A stretch of 38,628 bases of DNA, taken from contig JANJXC010000025.1 in assembly GCA_024709225.1 (NCBI GenBank), positions 1 through 38,628 on the forward strand. Direction: 5' to 3'. Made by a program: the position numbers and the translations under genes. This DNA is from Gammaproteobacteria bacterium. GTDB lineage: Bacteria; Pseudomonadota; Gammaproteobacteria; Thiohalomonadales; Thiohalomonadaceae. How positions within the stretch are numbered: position 1 is the first letter of the stretch; the number at the start of each line of letters is the position of its first letter. Positions 35,200 to 38,628 of this stretch are shown here, piece by piece. The notes beneath the pieces were generated by a model. That model searched no databases and was not told the DNA's origin. It worked only from the letters and a program-made list of their open reading frames with translations.

Positions 35200-35703
35200 C
35201 TATTCTGCCGCCGGCGGCAAGGCGCCGTCAGGGTAACGCTGCACCAGCCAGTCGGGCATCTTGCCAAAGCGCGCCAGGTGTAGCGCATCGGACTCCATGA
35301 CGATCAGGGCCAGCACCGTAATCAGGGTCGGCATGATGCCCACGCCGAAGAAGGCCCAGTGCTGCGGTCGCATGTTGCCGCCGGAGATCAGATAGATCCC
35401 CACCATCACCACCACCATGATACTGAGCATGATGATGAAGGTCCGGCTGCGCCGTGCCGCCAGCTGCCAGTGACACTTCACGAACCACGGGTCGACCTGC
35501 AGGGACTTGCGTGCCCGCCACAGGCTGTAGCCCAGGATGGCGAAGGACACCACCGGCACGATGAACACCAGCTTCTGCAGCGAACTGGCGCTGAGAAAGG
35601 CGACGAACAGCAGCACATGGTTGAAGATCAGATTGATGAGGAACAGCTCATGGGGCCATTTGGCGGCCTTGGCGATGTCTTCGGAAATGGCGTATTGATT
35701 CAT
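35200..35703 (-). CDS. Unrecognised four-helix membrane protein
   Basis: A 167-residue protein from the ATG at 35703 (MNQYAISEDIAKAAKWPHEL). About four hydrophobic segments are visible: LFLINLIFNHVLLFVAFL, LVFIVPVVSFAILGYSLW, FIIMLSIMVVVMVGIYLI and WAFFGVGIMPTLITVLALIV. The C-terminus FGKMPDWLVQRYPDGALPP is soluble. No known family is recognised. It is co-directional with and almost contiguous to the next gene. Confidence 0.75.
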   Translation of the reverse strand: MNQYAISEDIAKAAKWPHELFLINLIFNHVLLFVAFLSASSLQKLVFIVPVVSFAILGYSLWRARKSLQVDPWFVKCHWQLAARRSRTFIIMLSIMVVVMVGIYLISGGNMRPQHWAFFGVGIMPTLITVLALIVMESDALHLARFGKMPDWLVQRYPDGALPPAAE

Positions 35704-35788
35704 GAATAATGCCTTTTGTCGTGTTCTCCCCGGGGCGCCACACGTTATCACGCCACCCCCCGGAAAGCCACGCGCCAGGCCGGGGGGG

Positions 35789-36238
35789 TCATGCCGCCGG
35801 CGCCACCCGCAGCCAGAACGTCACCGGCCCATCGTTGGTGAGACTGACCTGCATGTCGGCACCAAAACGGCCGCTCTGCACATCCGGGTGCGCCTCCCAG
35901 GCGCGCTGCAGCAGATGGTCGAACAGGTGCAGGCCCTGCTGCGGCGCGGCGGCGGGAGTGAAGCTGGGGCGGGTGCCCTTCTGCGTATCCGCGGCCAGGG
36001 TGAACTGCGGCACCAGCAGCAGACCGCCGCCGATATCGCGCAGGCTCAGATTCATCTTGCCTTCGGCATCGGGGAAGACCCGATAAGTGAGTATTCGCTC
36101 CAGCAGACGCTCGCCCTGCGCCTCGCTATCCCCCTGCTCCACCCCCACCAGCACCAGCAGGCCGCGACCGATGGTGCCCACCACCTCGCCGGCCACGCAG
36201 ACCCGCGCCTCGCTCACCCGCTGCAGCAGCCCGATCAT
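35789..36238 (-). CDS. dtd: D-aminoacyl-tRNA deacylase
   Basis: A 149-residue protein from the ATG at 36238, which overlaps the pip stop (ATGA). It has [34 protein letters not shown] and [14 protein letters not shown] with the Gly-cisPro motif that selects D-amino acids. The catalytic-loop motif reads [18 protein letters not shown]. coli Dtd has SQFTL here, so the first residue differs. It removes mischarged D-amino acids (and glycine) from tRNA. Confidence 0.95.
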   Translation of the reverse strand: MIGLLQRVSEARVCVAGEVVGTIGRGLLVLVGVEQGDSEAQGERLLERILTYRVFPDAEGKMNLSLRDIGGGLLLVPQFTLAADTQKGTRPSFTPAAAPQQGLHLFDHLLQRAWEAHPDVQSGRFGADMQVSLTNDGPVTFWLRVAPAA

Positions 36239-37185
36239 GCGTAACGCCTGGCCATGTCGACGGTGGCCTGCAGCAGGGCCTCGCTGGTGCTGCGCTCGCT
36301 GGCCGAATGGCCGGCGTCGGGGATGATGTTGAGTTCTGCCTCGGGCCAGGCCTTGTGCAGTTCCCAGGCGTTCTCGAGCGGACAGATCACATCGTAGCGC
36401 CCGTGTACGATGACCCCGGGGATGCCGTGCAGGCGCTGGGCATCCGCCAGAATCTGGTTGGGACGCAGAAAGCTGTCGTGCCTGAAGTAATGGGCCTCGA
36501 TGCGCGCCAGACTGAGGGCGGTGAATGGGCTGCCGAAGTGATCGATCACGGCCTGGCTGGGCCGCAGGGTGGCGGTGCGCCCCTCCCACAATGACCAGGC
36601 CTTGGCCGCCGCCATGCGCACCAGTTCGTTGTCGCCGGTAAGGCGGCGATAGTAGGCGTTGAGCAGGTCACCGCGCTCATCCGCCGGAATCGGCTCGAGA
36701 AAGTCCTCCCACAGATCCGGGAACAGGCGACTGGCCCCCTCCTGATAAAACCAGTGGATCTCCTGTGGCCGGCACAGGAAGATGCCGCGCAGGATCAGGC
36801 CCAGCACCCTCTGCGGATGGGTCTCGGCGTACACCAGACTCAGCGTGGAACCCCAGGACCCGCCGAACAACACCCAGCGCTCGATGCCCAGATGCTCACG
36901 GATACGCTCCATGTCGGCCACCAGCGCCTGGGTAGTGTTGTTCTCCAGGGAGGCATGGGGAGTGGAGCGGCCGCAGCCACGCTGATCGAACAGGATGATG
37001 CGGTAGCGTTCCGGATCGAAGAAGCGGCGATGATAATCCTCGCAACCGGCCCCCGGACCGCCGTGGACAAACAGTACCGGCAGACCATGGGGGTTGCCGC
37101 ACTCCTCGACGTGCAGGATATGCGGCGGCTGGACCGCCAGGCTGTGGATGACGTAGGGTTGCAGCTCAGGATAGAGAATGTGCAT
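36235..37185 (-). CDS. pip: Proline iminopeptidase
   Basis: A 316-residue alpha/beta hydrolase from the ATG at 37185. It has [20 protein letters not shown] (oxyanion region), [20 protein letters not shown], the nucleophile elbow [18 protein letters not shown], the Asp in [10 protein letters not shown] and the His in [10 protein letters not shown]. It removes N-terminal proline from peptides in the cytoplasm. It is transcribed together with dtd and away from the sRNA at 37360. Confidence 0.95.
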   Translation of the reverse strand: MHILYPELQPYVIHSLAVQPPHILHVEECGNPHGLPVLFVHGGPGAGCEDYHRRFFDPERYRIILFDQRGCGRSTPHASLENNTTQALVADMERIREHLGIERWVLFGGSWGSTLSLVYAETHPQRVLGLILRGIFLCRPQEIHWFYQEGASRLFPDLWEDFLEPIPADERGDLLNAYYRRLTGDNELVRMAAAKAWSLWEGRTATLRPSQAVIDHFGSPFTALSLARIEAHYFRHDSFLRPNQILADAQRLHGIPGVIVHGRYDVICPLENAWELHKAWPEAELNIIPDAGHSASERSTSEALLQATVDMARRYA

Positions 37186-37282
37186 GACGGCCACCGGGGT
37201 AATCGGGCGAGCATCCATTCTAACCGTTCGGGCCGGGATGCGGCGGCGTTTGCTGCGGACATCCTCCTGTACCAGCCCGGTT

Positions 37283-37300
37283 TGTAGGAATTGGCTTACA
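37283..37300 (+). promoter_or_regulatory. GacA-type upstream activating box
   Basis: TGTAGGAATTGGCTTACA matches the GacA box TGTAAG-N6-CTTACA at 11 of 12 fixed positions. Its centre is about 68 bases upstream of the predicted sRNA start. The response regulator GacA/UvrY uses this site to activate rsmY/rsmZ/csrB-type genes. Confidence 0.8.
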
Positions 37301-37347
37301 GACACTGTAGTGCTCGACTGACTTACATCCCACAGGACTTTTGGCAA

Positions 37348-37353
37348 TATACT
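37348..37353 (+). promoter_or_regulatory. -10 element of the Rsm-type sRNA
   Basis: TATACT, with transcription expected to begin near 37360. The -35 region is poor (TTACAT at 37323–37328, 19 bases away), which fits a promoter that depends on an activator bound at the upstream box. Confidence 0.65.
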
Positions 37354-37359
37354 CGCGAC

Positions 37360-37525
37360 TTCGCAGGGAGGCGGGGTCATCGCAAGGATGCATGATAAGG
37401 ATTATCGCCGCCTGACAGGACGTCAGGCTCCCGGAAACGAACAAGACCAGGACGGTCGCGAACATCGCACTCCGGACAAGGATGACTCAAGGACACTAGA
37501 CCCCGGCCTGCCGGGGTTTTTTTTT
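37360..37525 (+). ncRNA. Rsm/Csr-type small RNA (CsrA/RsmA-sequestering)
   Basis: A non-coding transcript of about 165 bases lies between an activator-dependent promoter and a strong terminator. It has nine GGA motifs (37367, 37386, 37399, 37418, 37433, 37450, 37474, 37480, 37491). Three sit in hairpin loops: GATAA-GGA-TTATC (37394–37406), CCTGAC-AGGAC-GTCAGG (37411–37427) and GACC-AGGAC-GGTC (37445–37457). Loop-presented GGA is the binding form preferred by CsrA/RsmA. With the GacA box upstream, this is the architecture of RsmY/RsmZ/CsrB RNAs, which titrate CsrA and so relieve repression of its mRNA targets. The exact 5' end is inferred. Confidence 0.87.
37501..37525 (+). terminator. Rho-independent terminator of the sRNA
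   Basis: CCCCGG pairs with CCGGGG around CCTG, followed by nine T. It is the typical 3' end of an Rsm-type RNA. Confidence 0.95.
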
Positions 37526-37642
37526 GCCCGCCGCACCAGACCCCGCCCGCATTCAGCGCCACACCGGGATCGTCACAGTATTAGCGTCCTGGCATGCCGC
37601 TGACGTAAACTTGCCGGCCTGATATCGAGGTGCTCCCCCGCC

Positions 37643-38035
37643 ATGAACATCGTCGTCGTAGATGCCGCCCACCTGGCCGGCGAGGCCGATTTCCCCATGC
37701 TTGACGTGCCCAAGTACGGCTGGCAGCAGTTTCCGGCGCTGGACCCCGCCGAGCTGGCCGAGCGCTGCTGGCGCTCGGACGCCATCGTCACGGTGAATAC
37801 ACCCATCGATCGAGCGGTCATCGACAAGGCCTTCAAGCTGGCACTGATCGTGGCGGCGGGTGATGACCCTGGTCATATCGACCACGCGGCCGCGGGTGAG
37901 CGCGGCATCACCGTATGCCACATCCCCGGTGCCAATCCGGCCGATGCCGCACACGTGCCACACATCTGCGCCCAGGTGGTCACCACCATCGCCGCCTATC
38001 TGCGCGGCGCACCCATCAATGTGGTTGGCGCCTGA
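37643..38035 (+). CDS. Stand-alone N-terminal 2-hydroxyacid dehydrogenase-like domain
   Basis: A 130-residue protein. The middle and end (VNTPIDRAVIDKAFKLALIV, AAAGERGITVCHIPGANPAD, AAHVPHICAQVVTTIAAYLR) match the substrate-binding half of D-isomer 2-hydroxyacid dehydrogenases, where such a stretch precedes the NAD-binding Rossmann domain. Here the frame ends with GAPINVVGA and the next gene starts two bases later, so the Rossmann domain and the catalytic His/Arg/Glu are absent. It is either a shortened family member with a non-enzymatic role or a remnant. The reading frame is intact and has a plausible start, and it probably shares a transcript with the S1-domain gene. Confidence 0.75.
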   Translation: MNIVVVDAAHLAGEADFPMLDVPKYGWQQFPALDPAELAERCWRSDAIVTVNTPIDRAVIDKAFKLALIVAAGDDPGHIDHAAAGERGITVCHIPGANPADAAHVPHICAQVVTTIAAYLRGAPINVVGA

Positions 38036-38037
38036 TC

Positions 38038-38628
38038 ATGGCGGAACTCGGTGTCCTCAACACGCTGACCGTACTGCGCAAGGGCAGCTACGGCGTGATC
38101 CTCGACGGCGGCGCACTGGGCGATGTGCTGATGCCGCTGCGCGAGGCGCCGGAGCAGTGTGCGGTGGGTGATCGCCTCGAGGTGTTCGTCTACGTCGACT
38201 CTGACGACACGGTCGTCGCCACGGCGCAGCGGCCGCTGGCCATGGTGGGCGAATTCGCCCACCTCAAGGTACTGTCGATGACCGAATTCGGCGCCTTCGT
38301 CGACTGGGGGCTGCGCAAGAATCTGCTGGTGCCGTTCAGCGAGCAGAACGGCACAATGACGGTCGGCCGTTCCTATGTGGTGCATGTCTACCGCGACAAG
38401 CGTACCGGCCGCATCGTCGCCTCGGCGCGGCTGGACAAGTTCCTCGATCGCACGCCGGTCGACTACGCGCCGCGCCAGCAGGTGGACCTGCTGGTGTGCG
38501 AGCACACCGACATCGGCTACAAGGCGATCATCAATAACCGGCACTGGGGCGTGCTGCATGACACCGACGTGTTCCAGCCGCTGCGCTACGGCCAGCGCAT
38601 CACGGGCTACATCAAGAAACTGCGCGAG
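38038..38628 (+). CDS. S1 RNA-binding domain protein, CvfB-like (partial, 3' end outside window)
   Basis: 197 codons are open to the window edge. The N-terminus AELGVLNTLTVLRKGSYGVI and GDVLMPLREAPEQCAVGD, then PLAMVGEFAHLKVLSMTEFG, AFVDWGLRKNLLVPFSEQ and WGVLHDTDVFQPLRYGQR, show successive OB/S1 modules in the order of CvfB (YitL) proteins. CvfB of Staphylococcus binds RNA and influences virulence gene expression. The bacterial role in general is post-transcriptional. It begins two bases after the previous stop. Confidence 0.87.
   Translation, partial: MAELGVLNTLTVLRKGSYGVILDGGALGDVLMPLREAPEQCAVGDRLEVFVYVDSDDTVVATAQRPLAMVGEFAHLKVLSMTEFGAFVDWGLRKNLLVPFSEQNGTMTVGRSYVVHVYRDKRTGRIVASARLDKFLDRTPVDYAPRQQVDLLVCEHTDIGYKAIINNRHWGVLHDTDVFQPLRYGQRITGYIKKLRE

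Noticed and set aside
36000-36030. Loss of the Dtd catalytic motif (PQFTL in place of SQFTL)
   Set aside because: The Thr and the Gly-cisPro motif are intact and the Pro form may occur in other proteobacterial Dtd proteins, so it is noted in the gene entry but not claimed as inactivating.

Overview
The window reads as the chromosome of a GC-rich gammaproteobacterium that respires at low oxygen. Supporting this are a his–tat gene order, an oxygen-sensing Fnr/Anr regulator next to a complete cbb3 oxidase operon with its assembly genes, a GacA-box-controlled Rsm/Csr-type small RNA, and dtd and pip genes typical of the class. An autotrophic lifestyle is possible (glycolate salvage genes without a local transporter), but nothing here proves it. 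No tRNA, rRNA or CRISPR array was seen.

Layout. (1) 1–358, minus strand: the start of a type I restriction gene (hsdR) translationally coupled to a small HTH gene. (2) 697–14222: a glycolate/glyoxylate island. A divergent IclR regulator faces an eight-gene run encoding a phosphoketolase-like TPP enzyme, a DUF1537 four-carbon acid kinase, a class II aldolase, glycolate oxidase GlcDEF, a tartronate-semialdehyde-reductase-like protein and malate synthase G. Two diverged elements of 143 and 144 bp lie in the same orientation on either side, each near a broken gene remnant. (3) 14251–19337: an orphan PhnD-like binding protein divergent from an RND adaptor/permease pair. (4) 19347–24606, minus strand: hisB-H-A-F-I-E followed by tatA-B-C. 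(5) 24733–34482: fnr, then ccoNOQP, a 38-residue membrane ORF and a terminator, then ccoGHIS. FNR-type boxes precede both ccoN and ccoG. (6) 34479–37185, minus strand: two unrecognised membrane proteins, then dtd and pip. (7) 37283–37525: a GacA box, a promoter and an sRNA with nine GGA motifs, three of them in hairpin loops, ending in a strong terminator. (8) 37643–38628: a lone N-terminal 2-hydroxyacid dehydrogenase-like domain followed by a partial S1-domain protein of the CvfB type.

How the genes work together. In the island, GlcDEF would oxidise glycolate to glyoxylate and GlcB would condense glyoxylate with acetyl-CoA to malate. The usual glyoxylate carboligase is absent. In its place is a divergent phosphoketolase-family enzyme with a kinase and a DHAP-type aldolase, which suggests an uncharacterised route feeding or draining two-carbon units. 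In the respiration block, Fnr probably switches on ccoNOQP and ccoG when oxygen falls, and CcoG/H/I/S supply copper and assemble the oxidase. The least expected single items are the Rsm-type sRNA, the phosphoketolase-like enzyme in a glycolate operon, and the CcoM-like small ORF.
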